Source: Bradyrhizobium sp. AUGA SZCCT0176
Lineage (GTDB): Bacteria > Pseudomonadota > Alphaproteobacteria > Rhizobiales > Xanthobacteraceae
Length of the DNA stretch: 64,000 nucleotides
Direction of reading: 5' to 3'
Assembly: GCF_018130145.1 (NCBI RefSeq)
Contig: NZ_JAFCMB010000015.1
Span: forward strand, 1 to 64,000
The position numbers and the translations under genes are program-made. The notes beneath the pieces are model-generated. The model made no database searches. It had not been told where the DNA came from and worked only from the letters and a program-made list of their open reading frames with translations. Shown here piece after piece: positions 49,687 to 60,430 of this stretch (its first letter is position 1; every line of letters begins with the position of its first letter).

Positions 49687-50658
49687 TTAATCCAGTGAGA
49701 TGTTGAGCGCCTTGATCACGCCCGCCCAGCGCGCGCGATCGGTTGAGATGAACTGGTCAATCTCGGCCTGGCTGCGCGGACGCAGCGGCGGAAAGCCGAC
49801 CTTCTCCAGCGAAGCGCGGAACGCATCGTCGGCCAGCGCCTTGTCGAGGCTGGCGGTGATTTTTCGCGCGATATCGTCAGGCAGTTTTGACGATGCTGAA
49901 ACGCCGTACCAGACGCTGACGCCGTAGTCGGGATAGCCGCTCTCGGCCATGGTCGGCACGTCGGGCAGATCCGGAATGCGTTGCGCGGAACTCACCGCGA
50001 GCGCCCGCAGCAACCCGCCCTTCACCGGCGGCAGCGCGGTGCCGAGCGTGTCGAACATCAACTGGATATTGCCCGATATCAGATCGGTCAGCGCAGGGCC
50101 CGCGCCCTTGTAGGCGACATGAACCATGTCGACGCCGGCCATCTGCTTGAACATCTCGCCGGCGAGATGAATGGTGCCGCCGGTGCCGGCCGATCCGAAA
50201 TTGAGCTTGCCGGGATTCTGCTTGGCGTAAGCCACGAACTCCGCCACCGTCTTGGCCGGCACGGAAGGATGAACCTCCATGACAACAGGCAGATCGGTGA
50301 TCAGCGCCAGCATCCGGAAATCCCGCTGCGGATCATAGGGCAGCTTTTTGTACAGCATCGGATTGAGCACGAAGATCGATGCCGCCGTAAAGAACAGCGT
50401 GTAGCCATCGGGCTCGGCCCGCGCCGCGGCCTCGGCGCCGATCGCGCCCTGCGCGCCGGCCTTGTTCTCGATCACCACCGGCTGCTTCAGGTCGCGGCTG
50501 AGATATTCGCCGACCATGCGCCCGAGCACGTCGGTCGGACCGCCCGCCGCATAGGGCACGATCAGCTTGATCGCACGGGTCGGATATTCGGCTGCCTGCC
50601 CTTGCGGCGCGGCTGCAACCAAACCAAAGGCCATAGCCGCCACTGCGCGCCAATTCAT
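49687..50658 (-). CDS. Bug-family tripartite tricarboxylate transporter substrate-binding protein
   Basis: This 323-residue periplasmic protein of the Bug/TctC family has a signal peptide (about residues 1-22, ending QGQA) followed by the family start YPTRAIKLIVPYAAGGPTDV. Other signatures are KAGAQGAIGAEAAARAEPDG and GSAGTGGTIHLAGEMF. It binds small organic acids. No TctA/TctB permease genes are next to it, so it is an orphan binding protein, as is common for Bug proteins. AAGGGG precedes the ATG at 50658. It lies between azlD and trmO on the same strand. Confidence 0.92.
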   Translation of the reverse strand: MNWRAVAAMAFGLVAAAPQGQAAEYPTRAIKLIVPYAAGGPTDVLGRMVGEYLSRDLKQPVVIENKAGAQGAIGAEAAARAEPDGYTLFFTAASIFVLNPMLYKKLPYDPQRDFRMLALITDLPVVMEVHPSVPAKTVAEFVAYAKQNPGKLNFGSAGTGGTIHLAGEMFKQMAGVDMVHVAYKGAGPALTDLISGNIQLMFDTLGTALPPVKGGLLRALAVSSAQRIPDLPDVPTMAESGYPDYGVSVWYGVSASSKLPDDIARKITASLDKALADDAFRASLEKVGFPPLRPRSQAEIDQFISTDRARWAGVIKALNISLD

Positions 50659-50718
50659 GCCGTTCCCCTTGCCGTTTCTGAGTTGAAGGGACACTACCGG
50701 ATTATGCAGCGGCTGCAA

Positions 50719-51075
50719 TCAACCGAGCCACCATTTTCCCGCCACCATTGCGACCTCGCCCGAAACGACGCCGGCGAAGATCGAGCGCCGCGTCAGCATG
50801 AACACCGCAAAGCCCGCGGCGACCGCGCCATAACGCAGCCAGTCCGGCACGCTCGCGAGCGCGCCCGGCGGCTGCACCAGGATCTGCGCGATGACGCCGG
50901 CGAGGATCGCGGTCGCCACCGCCCTCACCCAGATCAGCGCTTCCGAGCCCTCGTCGACGCCGCCGCCGAGCCACAGCCCGAGCATGCGCCAGACCTCGTT
51001 GGGCAGGAAACCCGCGATGACAAGCACCAGCAGCGCGTGAGGGTCACCCAGAAAGTTTGCGAGCCAATCGTTCAT
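50719..51075 (-). CDS. azlD: AzlD-family branched-chain amino acid transport subunit
   Basis: This 118-residue membrane protein has four hydrophobic segments (starts MNDWLANFLGDPHALLVLVI, then FLPNEVWRMLGLWLGGGVDE). AzlD is the small partner of AzlC in branched-chain amino acid export. Its start overlaps the azlC stop by 4 bases (ATGA), so it is translationally coupled to azlC. The long upstream open frame on this strand is only an extension and is not used. Confidence 0.9.
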   Translation of the reverse strand: MNDWLANFLGDPHALLVLVIAGFLPNEVWRMLGLWLGGGVDEGSEALIWVRAVATAILAGVIAQILVQPPGALASVPDWLRYGAVAAGFAVFMLTRRSIFAGVVSGEVAMVAGKWWLG

Positions 51076-51809
51076 GCGCGCGCCCGCCACCAGTGCGCGC
51101 CGTAAGCGATCGTGCCGGCCGATATGCCAGAGATCAGGATGTCGACGCCGGTCTGCAGCGTCGCGACAAGCGGATACAGCGCGAGCCCAAGCACCAGCGC
51201 CAGCACGTCCGATAGCTGGCGGCAGTTGCGCGCGGTCGAGAGCAGGAACGCCAGCGGCGTCAGCATCAGGATCGCGGCGGCGAACAGCGCCGGCAGATTG
51301 GCGGCCAGGCCGTAGCCAAGCGCGGTCGCGACCAGACAGACGGAAAGCAGGCCGCAGCCGAGCCCGTGCGTGAATGCGATGCGCCGCGCGCGCGGCACCA
51401 GCGGCAACAGCCGATAGCACTCGACCCACAGCGTAACCGCGATGAAATGCGCCGCGAGCACCAGATGACGGCGCTTGGTCCCGGGCATGCGCATCAAGGG
51501 CAGCACCGACACCACCATCGGAAACAACCTGATCGCACTGACGGCGACCGCAACCGCCGCCTGCACCACGGTCGCCCCGGAGCCCAGCGTCGTAATCAGG
51601 ATGATCTGCGCCGGCCCCGCCCAGACCAGAACCGTGCTGCCGAGCACCCAGCCCAGGCTGAAATGGCTGTCATGGGCCAGCGCGCCGATGCCGAGATAGG
51701 TCGCAAACAGCACCAGCGTCAGCACGGTGGTGACGACCGAGCGCATGCCCCAAGCGAAGGCGCGCAACGGGCTTTGCCATGTCACAGAGTCGAGCGGAGG
51801 GAGCGCCAC
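51072..51809 (-). CDS. azlC: AzlC-family branched-chain amino acid permease
   Basis: This 245-residue integral membrane protein of the AzlC/BrnF family forms, with AzlD, an exporter for branched-chain amino acids or analogues. Features are an AWGMRSVVTTVLTL start, the SAIRLFPMVVSVLPLMR loop and HFIAVTLWVECYRLL. The next gene, azlD, overlaps by 4 bases. The upstream end lies close to the NTF2-like gene (106 bases), on the same strand but with no repeat between. The substrate is inferred. Confidence 0.92.
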   Translation of the reverse strand: MALPPLDSVTWQSPLRAFAWGMRSVVTTVLTLVLFATYLGIGALAHDSHFSLGWVLGSTVLVWAGPAQIILITTLGSGATVVQAAVAVAVSAIRLFPMVVSVLPLMRMPGTKRRHLVLAAHFIAVTLWVECYRLLPLVPRARRIAFTHGLGCGLLSVCLVATALGYGLAANLPALFAAAILMLTPLAFLLSTARNCRQLSDVLALVLGLALYPLVATLQTGVDILISGISAGTIAYGAHWWRARA

Positions 51810-51915
51810 GTATAGCCGGCCGGGGGTGAATCCTGTCGGGCATAACGGCGGTGAAACAAGGCGGCGTCAAGCGAGGCCCGCCTCAGGGCTGGCATGCAGC
51901 CGCCGGTCCGTGGCC

Positions 51916-52347
51916 CTACGACGCCGCCATCTGCCTGACGGCGTCATCGTAATTGCCGAGCACACGTTCCTCCAGATCGGTATCGCAATATTCGACCACC
52001 TCGGCGATCTTGTCGCCGCGAAACTTGAATACGAAGCAATACTCATTGTTGTAGCGCTGGCCGCGCTTGGTCTGCACGTCGCCGCGCACTTCGGCCACGA
52101 CGAAATCGCCCTCGGCGACCAGATTGATGGCGTGCGCCCGATACTCGGTCGCGAACAGCGCAAACAGCGGTTTCAGCAGCTTGGTGCGAACCTCTTCCTG
52201 ACCAGAAAAGCGTTTCGACCAGCTGCTGTGGCCCGGAAAGCGCCAGACATAGTCGGGGTGCACGGACGCGCCGAACACGCTGCGATCGCCGGTCTCCAGC
52301 GCCTGATAAATGCGCCGGATGGTGTCCTTGTTCTCGATGGTTCCCAT
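51916..52347 (-). CDS. SnoaL/NTF2-like protein
   Basis: This 143-residue protein of the NTF2-like superfamily starts MGTIENKDTIRRIYQALETG, with HPDYVWRFPGHSSW and YNNEYCFVFKFRGDKIAEVV, which form the cone-shaped pocket. SnoaL-like members bind or modify small ligands; no activity can be named. GGAG lies nine bases before the ATG at 52347, which is preferred to an ATG eight codons upstream. The two genes upstream are a kinase-like protein and a lytic transglycosylase. Confidence 0.85.
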   Translation of the reverse strand: MGTIENKDTIRRIYQALETGDRSVFGASVHPDYVWRFPGHSSWSKRFSGQEEVRTKLLKPLFALFATEYRAHAINLVAEGDFVVAEVRGDVQTKRGQRYNNEYCFVFKFRGDKIAEVVEYCDTDLEERVLGNYDDAVRQMAAS

Positions 52348-52450
52348 TTGAAGTCTCCGTTGCGGGTGCAACTGACATGCCCGAGACGCGGTCTATTCGT
52401 CCAATCGATCGATCATATAGTCGCCATTCACCCGGTGAATTTCGGCAAGG

Positions 52451-53452
52451 CTAGACGGCGCCTTCGAGTTTCGGCGCAGCAACGCCGGACAGGAATGACG
52501 CCAGGTACATCTTGCCGAGGATGTGCCGGGTCCCGACCGCACCGCGTATGAGCCGTCCTTCGTCGATCGCAAGGCGGAACTGCTCGGGAGTTGGGGCGGA
52601 AAGATCGGTGTCGTCCTTCGCCCATGACGCCGCGGCCGACGCGCTAAACATGACGCCCGCATAAAAAAGGCAGGTGAGCGCGCGGACCGACGCCAGCCGG
52701 GAAAGAAGCGCCTCGTCAGGCGCGCGGCCGAACCAGGCCGTGAGCAGCACATCTTCCAACTCCTGGGAACGCGCGAACTGATTGAGCACGATCGCCGCAT
52801 CGACCAGGGGATCGTTGCGACAGGCTGATTCCCAGTCGATCAGCCAGAGCCGTTCGCCGTCGAACAGGATGTTGTTCGGAGTGGGATCGTTGTGGCTGGA
52901 GACCAGCCTGGACGCGCCTGCGTCGTAGGCTTCCCGGAGCAGTTCGAGACGCTCCACATGCGCATCAAGCACGCCGGCGGCAAACAGGCCGGTCCGCCGC
53001 ACATGCGCAAACAGGCGCGCGACGATGTCGCCATAGTTGACGTAATAAGGGAAGACCGCAGTGGCCTGCACCCGCGAGAACAGCTCTCCCAGCGCCTGCG
53101 CCAGCGCGGGCGGCCCGCCCGGATAGGTTTTCAGCGGTTGGTGCTCGATGAAGTCGATCACCACGATACGGGCCGCCTCGTCGAGATAGCGGATGGCAGG
53201 AGCAATCCCCGCCTCCGTCGCGATGCGCATCGAGACATATTGGTGCGGATTGCGCAGCGGGCTTGGCTCGCCCTCGATCCGCAGCAAATAGCGCCGTTGG
53301 CCTACTTCGACACGATAGACCGATGCCGTCGTCGCCCCACCTGTCATCGCCGTGATCGCGCCGACCGGAGCCGAGCCAAAGGCGGCAGCGAGCGCTGAGC
53401 GCGCGGTCTCGCGATGGGCTATTGAGAACACGTCGAAGCCGTCTTTGCGCAT
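52451..53452 (-). CDS. Aminoglycoside phosphotransferase/choline kinase-like protein
   Basis: This 333-residue kinase of the APH/ChoK fold has the Brenner motif SSHNDPTPNNILFDG (residues 185-199) and the metal-binding DWE at about 206 (LWLIDWESAC). Its length and RIATEAGIAPAIRYLDEAAR resemble choline or ethanolamine kinase-like proteins in rhizobia rather than true resistance enzymes. The substrate is not known. It lies between the NTF2-like and lytic transglycosylase genes in a minus-strand run. Confidence 0.9.
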   Translation of the reverse strand: MRKDGFDVFSIAHRETARSALAAAFGSAPVGAITAMTGGATTASVYRVEVGQRRYLLRIEGEPSPLRNPHQYVSMRIATEAGIAPAIRYLDEAARIVVIDFIEHQPLKTYPGGPPALAQALGELFSRVQATAVFPYYVNYGDIVARLFAHVRRTGLFAAGVLDAHVERLELLREAYDAGASRLVSSHNDPTPNNILFDGERLWLIDWESACRNDPLVDAAIVLNQFARSQELEDVLLTAWFGRAPDEALLSRLASVRALTCLFYAGVMFSASAAASWAKDDTDLSAPTPEQFRLAIDEGRLIRGAVGTRHILGKMYLASFLSGVAAPKLEGAV

Positions 53453-53484
53453 GAATGTACCTTACTGCGCGCCAAGGCGGTCGG

Positions 53485-54477
53485 TCACCCCGGCACGCCC
53501 TTGTTTCGCAGCACGAAGCACGCCCCGCCGGCTCGGCGGATGCGGTTGCAGAGATCATCGGCCGCAGGCCGCGTGTCCGCGCCAATCCGCACCTGGTAGA
53601 ACAGGCTGCTGCCGCGGGTGCGCAGCCGCGCGCTGAGCAGGCTCGGGTCCTGGTCGCCGATCACAGCATTGAGTCGCTTCATCGCGCGCGCATACATGGC
53701 CAGCGCCTTGTCGCGGTTGAAGCCGGCGGCGAGCTGCACACCCCACAATTTCGCGGCAGAGAGCGTGATGCGCTGTTCGAGGCCCGTCACGAAGGGATTG
53801 GGCGCGCGCTTGAGCAAGGCCATCAGTTCGCGGCAACTGGAGGCTGGTGCGGCTTCCGGCATCTTGCCGTTCCGTCCCGCCGTCGCCCACTCCTCGACCG
53901 TTGAGCCGGTGATGGCGACGACATAGTTGCGGGTTTCCTGCGGCATGTATCCCGTGCCGGCGAGCCATTCCTGCACCCGCCTCGGGCCGGCATTATAGGC
54001 CGCCGCAGCTAAGCCGAGATTGCCGAACTGATCGCGCAACTCGCTGAGGAACTCGGCGGATTTCGGCAATGCCTGCACGGGATCGAAGGGATCGAGCAGC
54101 CGCCGCTCGTTCGCGGTTCCCGGCATGAACTGCGCAATGCCCTGCGCGCGCTGGCCGCTCCTGGTCATCGGCCCCACCGCATCGGATTGAAAGCGACTCT
54201 CCTGCCAGATCACGCGCGCGAAGAATTCCAGCGGCAGGTTTGCCGCCCTCGCCGCCGATTCCACCATCAGGCACAGCGCCTCGCGCGTATCGCTCTCGCG
54301 CGCGGTCTCCTTGGGCTTCTCTGGAGCTGCCGCGTCCGGCTGTTTCGCAGGTTCCTCGATGCCCGGCCGCGCGGGGTCGGTCGGCGCGGATGTCGCGTCC
54401 TGGGCGATAGCCTGCGCAAGCGACGCCAACATCGCCAGCAAGCTCAACCCGGCGCGGAGACCCTGACCTGTTCGCAT
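53485..54477 (-). CDS. Secreted lytic transglycosylase
   Basis: This 330-residue protein has a signal peptide (MRTGQGLRAGLSLLAMLASL with cleavage near residue 26), a proline/alanine-rich linker, then an SLT goose-lysozyme-like domain with the catalytic Glu93 (RVIWQESRFQSDAVGP) and the AQFMPGT motif, followed by LAAAAYNAGPRRVQEWL. The C-terminal part has a SPOR-like end (LFYQVRIGADTRPAAD). It cleaves peptidoglycan glycan strands in the periplasm. ATG at 54477 is chosen over 54549 because it opens the signal peptide. Confidence 0.92.
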   Translation of the reverse strand: MRTGQGLRAGLSLLAMLASLAQAIAQDATSAPTDPARPGIEEPAKQPDAAAPEKPKETARESDTREALCLMVESAARAANLPLEFFARVIWQESRFQSDAVGPMTRSGQRAQGIAQFMPGTANERRLLDPFDPVQALPKSAEFLSELRDQFGNLGLAAAAYNAGPRRVQEWLAGTGYMPQETRNYVVAITGSTVEEWATAGRNGKMPEAAPASSCRELMALLKRAPNPFVTGLEQRITLSAAKLWGVQLAAGFNRDKALAMYARAMKRLNAVIGDQDPSLLSARLRTRGSSLFYQVRIGADTRPAADDLCNRIRRAGGACFVLRNKGVPG

Positions 54478-54684
54478 TGCCGTCTGATTTCCATCGAAGG
54501 TACTTAATAGCGGCCCGGCGCTGTCGGTTCCAGAGCGCGGCGTAACCATGTTTGGGCCACGTAAAGCCCTGAATCGCCGCCATCGCGGCCGATGTTGGTT
54601 TACGTTAACGCCGCTTTTTGCCGGCCAAAGCCTTTCGCGGCCGATAAAGCGGCGTAAAAGTCTTCCTTTGACTGGGAGATATCG

Positions 54685-55059
54685 ATGCAGGACCGACGCG
54701 AGAACGCGCGCGACAAGGTGATTTACGGCGGCGTCGCGGAAATCGGCGAGAACGGCGCGAGCCGTGAATGCATCGTTCGCAACATCTCCGACAAGGGCGC
54801 CAGCGTCGAATTCAGCAATACCGCCGGCCTTCTGAGGGAACAGATCTCGCCGAGGGAACAGATCTCGCTTCGCATCGCACGTAAAGGCCGCTCCTTCCTC
54901 GCCAAGGTGGTGTGGTGGCGCGATAATTTCGTCGGCCTTGCCTTCAGTGGCGAAACTCCGGCCGCGCCCGTCTCCGATCTGGAGGAGCGGCTGCGCAAGA
55001 GCGAAATCAAGAAGCGGCAGCTTCAGCGCCGGATCAACGAGCTGCTCGGAGAACGCTGA
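54685..55059 (+). CDS. PilZ-domain protein
   Basis: This 124-residue protein is a single PilZ domain (starts MQDRRENARDKVIYGGVAEI, then CIVRNISDKGASVEF). The usual DxSxxG is NxSxxG here. PilZ domains bind c-di-GMP. The C-terminal helix is charged (RKSEIKKRQLQRRINELLGE). An in-frame 18-base tandem duplication (54834-54851 and 54852-54869) gives REQISP-REQISL. It is convergent with a PilZ-PAS-GGDEF cyclase gene. GGGAG precedes the ATG. Confidence 0.9.
   Translation: MQDRRENARDKVIYGGVAEIGENGASRECIVRNISDKGASVEFSNTAGLLREQISPREQISLRIARKGRSFLAKVVWWRDNFVGLAFSGETPAAPVSDLEERLRKSEIKKRQLQRRINELLGER
54834..54869 (+). repeat. In-frame 18-bp tandem duplication
   Basis: gagggaacagatctcgcc is followed at once by gagggaacagatctcgct. 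The two 18-base units differ at the last base only and add six residues to the PilZ protein. Confidence 0.95.
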
Positions 55060-55092
55060 CCGCTGGACGTCGCCTTGCGCGCCTGTCCTGCC

Positions 55093-56700
55093 TCACTCCG
55101 CGGCGAGCTTTGCCGCCGGCGGCGGCGACCATCCAACGACGCGATTGCGCCCCTGATCTTTGGCCTGGTACAGCGCCTGATCGGCCGCCTTCAGTAAGGC
55201 CTCAAATCCCGGCATACTCACGGTCGCGGCCGCAAAGCCGATACTGGCCGTGACCCTGAAATGGACCTCGTCAGCCTTCAAGGTGCTGGCGGCGACGGCC
55301 TTGCAAATCCGGTCCGCCACGATCCGCGCCTGATAGAGATCGGTCTCCGGCAACAGCATCGCGAATTCCTCGCCCCCGAGCCGGCCGACGATATCGGACG
55401 AGCGTTTGCCCTCCAGGCAGGCATTGGCGACCGCGATCAGCGCATCATCACCGATCGCGTGGCCGTAGCGGTCGTTCACCGATTTGAAGTGATCGACGTC
55501 GATCATCAGTACGGAGAGCGGCCGGTAGTAGCGCTGAAACCGGCTCCATTCCGCCGCAGCGAGCGCCATGAAATGGCGGCGGTTGTACAGCCCCGTCATG
55601 GAATCGATCGTCGCCAACTCTTCCATCTGCCGGGCGTTGTGAACCAGATCGGTGACATCGCAATAGGTGATCATCCGGCCGCCGTTCTTCAGGACCGAGC
55701 AACGCGCCCGAATGTGCCGGCCGTCGGTGCTTTGCAAATCCCGCAACGGCTCGTTGCCCGCCCGGACAGCGGCGACCCGGCCGGCGCGGAAAGCGTCCAG
55801 TTCTTCCGGCGTCAAACCGCGATCAGGTGCCAGCGACGAATTCGCGAGCAGCGATGCATAGGAGGGACGGCGCGCAGCCTGCTCATCGGTGACGCTCCAG
55901 TATTGTTGCATCTTGCGGTTGACGAACTGCGCATTGAGATCGCTGTCGAGCAGCACGACGCCTTCCGATAAATTGTCGAGGGCGCCGCGCAAGACTTCCA
56001 GTTCGTCCATGTGACGGACAATGTCGGTCACGTAGGTGTAGCTGATCATCCGCCCGCCATTCGGCAGGTTGGCGCATTGCATCCGGACGACGTCACCATT
56101 GGTGCGGCGCAGATCGAGCGGCGTGGTGTCGCCTTCCCTGACCAGGCGAACGCGGTTGGCGACGTAAGCGTCGATCTCGGCAGGCGCAATCTCGTAAGCC
56201 CTGGTGTCGCGGCCGTGATACATCAGCGCCACGAAAGCCGGATTGCGGTCGGCGACCTCGTCCGGCAAAGCCCACATGCGGCGGAAGGCGCGGTTGATGA
56301 ATTGGGATTTCAGGTTGGCGTCGAGCAACAAAACGCCGACATCGACCACGTCGAGCGCGGCACGGAGCGCCAGCATCTGGCCACGCATGATCTGATCGGC
56401 GCCCTTCGCTTCCTCGGGACCGGCCTGGGCGGCTTCTGCCTTGACGTCTGCCGCCGTCTCGAACACGAGGCCGATCTGTTTCTCCGACTGCCACGACCGC
56501 TTGCACGGCTGCGGATCGCCTTCACCCGGAATCATCAGATGGAAGTGCTGGGGAATGCCGAGCACGCTCTCCACCTCGATCACGGCGCCGGTGTCGGATA
56601 TCCGGCGGACGGTGCAGTCGATGGTGGACTGGCCATAATTGGAGATGATCTTGCCGGCCAGGAAGGTCCGGCCTCGAGGCATCGGTCTTTGTTCGGACAT
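55093..56700 (-). CDS. Diguanylate cyclase with PilZ-PAS-PAS-GGDEF domains
   Basis: This 535-residue protein has, in order, an N-terminal PilZ-like domain (to about residue 85, PRGRTFLAG then RISDTGA, degenerate at the RxxxR and DxSxxG positions), two PAS domains (around 110-230 and 235-355) that are similar to one another, and a GGDEF domain with GGEEF and I-site RSSD. It makes c-di-GMP, probably under control of signals sensed by the PAS parts. There is no membrane segment, so it is cytoplasmic. It faces the PilZ protein gene, and both ends are 33 bases apart. Confidence 0.92.
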   Translation of the reverse strand: MSEQRPMPRGRTFLAGKIISNYGQSTIDCTVRRISDTGAVIEVESVLGIPQHFHLMIPGEGDPQPCKRSWQSEKQIGLVFETAADVKAEAAQAGPEEAKGADQIMRGQMLALRAALDVVDVGVLLLDANLKSQFINRAFRRMWALPDEVADRNPAFVALMYHGRDTRAYEIAPAEIDAYVANRVRLVREGDTTPLDLRRTNGDVVRMQCANLPNGGRMISYTYVTDIVRHMDELEVLRGALDNLSEGVVLLDSDLNAQFVNRKMQQYWSVTDEQAARRPSYASLLANSSLAPDRGLTPEELDAFRAGRVAAVRAGNEPLRDLQSTDGRHIRARCSVLKNGGRMITYCDVTDLVHNARQMEELATIDSMTGLYNRRHFMALAAAEWSRFQRYYRPLSVLMIDVDHFKSVNDRYGHAIGDDALIAVANACLEGKRSSDIVGRLGGEEFAMLLPETDLYQARIVADRICKAVAASTLKADEVHFRVTASIGFAAATVSMPGFEALLKAADQALYQAKDQGRNRVVGWSPPPAAKLAAE

Positions 56701-56855
56701 GACAGCGTTTTCCAGTTTTGCCTGGTCCGATTAAACGGGCGCATGGTCTAAACTGGCTTAACCTGATGGTTCCGACCGCGCTCCTGCGGACGCCGGCTTC
56801 ATCCCAATGCTAACGACCGGTTAACGGACCGGCGATTGAAGCCGGCAATCGCCCA

Positions 56856-56889
56856 GCAAAAAGCCGGCGGTCTTTCGACGCGCCGGCTT
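56856..56889 (-). terminator. clpA terminator
   Basis: A 9-bp stem (aagccggcg/cgccggctt) with an 11-base loop is followed in the minus direction by TTTTT. It lies 25 bases after the clpA stop. Confidence 0.8.
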
Positions 56890-56914
56890 CGTCAATGCGT
56901 AAAATCCTGGCCGC

Positions 56915-59329
<2,415 letters not shown>

Positions 59330-59600
59330 TCGCGTCCTCTGTGGCCCCCGGTCATCATGATCGCCATTACCCGGTCAGGCAACAACAACCTTCGTCATCC
59401 CGTGTCATATAGTTACGCACGATCGTGGCGAAAGACAGGTTCCGTGAACAGTGGTTTTTCTCTAAACTTTCGCACCACCGCGACACGAGAACCAACCCGA
59501 AAAACTACTGGGTTGCCGCCTGCTTCCTCCAGGGCGGAACAATGCAAGACCTGTTCCTTTTAGCCGGTCGCCTTTTAGCCGGTCGGGGCTGGTGCAGCGG
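59330..59600. other. clpS-clpA intergenic region
   Basis: This 271-base gap contains the tandem direct repeat cttttagccggtcgc/cttttagccggtcgg at 59556-59585 and is AT-richer in the middle. It probably holds a promoter for clpA; I cannot assign boxes. Confidence 0.45.
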
Positions 59601-59933
59601 CTATTTCTTTTCCATCACGCATTGCAGGGGATGCTGATGCTTGCGTGCAAAATCCATCACCTGCGTCACTTTGGTCTCGGCGATTTCGTAAGTGAACACG
59701 CCGCACTCACCGATACCGTGGTGATGGACATGAAGCATGATCTTGGTGGCGGCTTCCGCGTCCTTCTGGAAGAACTTCTCCAGCACATGAACCACGAACT
59801 CCATCGGCGTGTAATCGTCGTTCAGGATCAGGACACGATAGAGATTCGGACGCTTGGTCTTCGGCTTGACCTTGGTGATGACCGAGGTCGACGGACCGTT
59901 CGTCCCTGCATTGCGGTTTTCGTCATTGCTCAT
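59601..59933 (-). CDS. clpS: ATP-dependent Clp protease adaptor ClpS
   Basis: ClpS delivers N-end-rule substrates to ClpA. This product of about 110 residues has the core PNLYRVLILNDDYTPMEFVV and HVHHHGIGECGVFTYEIAE, followed by TKVTQVMDFARKHQHPLQC at the C-terminus. ATG at 59933 (MSNDENRNAG) gives the normal length; an in-frame ATG at 59999 would add 22 residues and cannot be excluded. Neither has a strong ribosome site. It lies upstream of clpA with a 271-base gap. Confidence 0.93.
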   Translation of the reverse strand: MSNDENRNAGTNGPSTSVITKVKPKTKRPNLYRVLILNDDYTPMEFVVHVLEKFFQKDAEAATKIMLHVHHHGIGECGVFTYEIAETKVTQVMDFARKHQHPLQCVMEKK

Positions 59934-60430
59934 CCGGGGAGCAGAGACGGCTGTCGCGGCCGGCGCGGACGAATAGGCTTTGGAGTTCAACTGCAACATG
60001 GCTCAGGCGTTCGACATTCCCATGGGAAACCGGACAGCGCATCGTCGCACGCTCGCGAAGGCCCCAAGACGACCACCACAAGGCACCCAGCAACGCTTTC
60101 CAGATCGCCGCTCCCGGTCCGATCCAGCGGCGGATCGGCTATTGGAATATGGGTCCAGTTGCAGACCACCGCAAGCGCATCAACGCTGCCCTGCCGCGCC
60201 CGCAACCGGCCCGAATCCCGGGTCCGGCAATCCAGGCAAGGTTAATCGTTTCCGTCGGATTTGACAAAGGAAGGCCCCTGCCTGTTTAGCGGTCCTTGAG
60301 CATAGGAGGCAGTTCTGGCCACCGGTTTGCCGATACATGGGCTTTGACCCGTTTTTGCGGGAACCAGTTTACCACCTGTTTAGCTGCCCAGGCCGAAATA
60401 CCGCTAGAAACCACTATTTCGGTGAGAGCC
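59934..60430. other. Intergenic region between clpS and the Tad-like gene
   Basis: It is about 500 bases without a supported gene. It probably carries the divergent promoters of clpS and the plus-strand Tad-like gene. I see no RNA gene or repeat I recognise. Confidence 0.4.

Noticed and set aside
52451..53452. Aminoglycoside resistance gene
   Set aside because: The kinase fold motifs are shared by choline and other kinases; nothing points to drug resistance.
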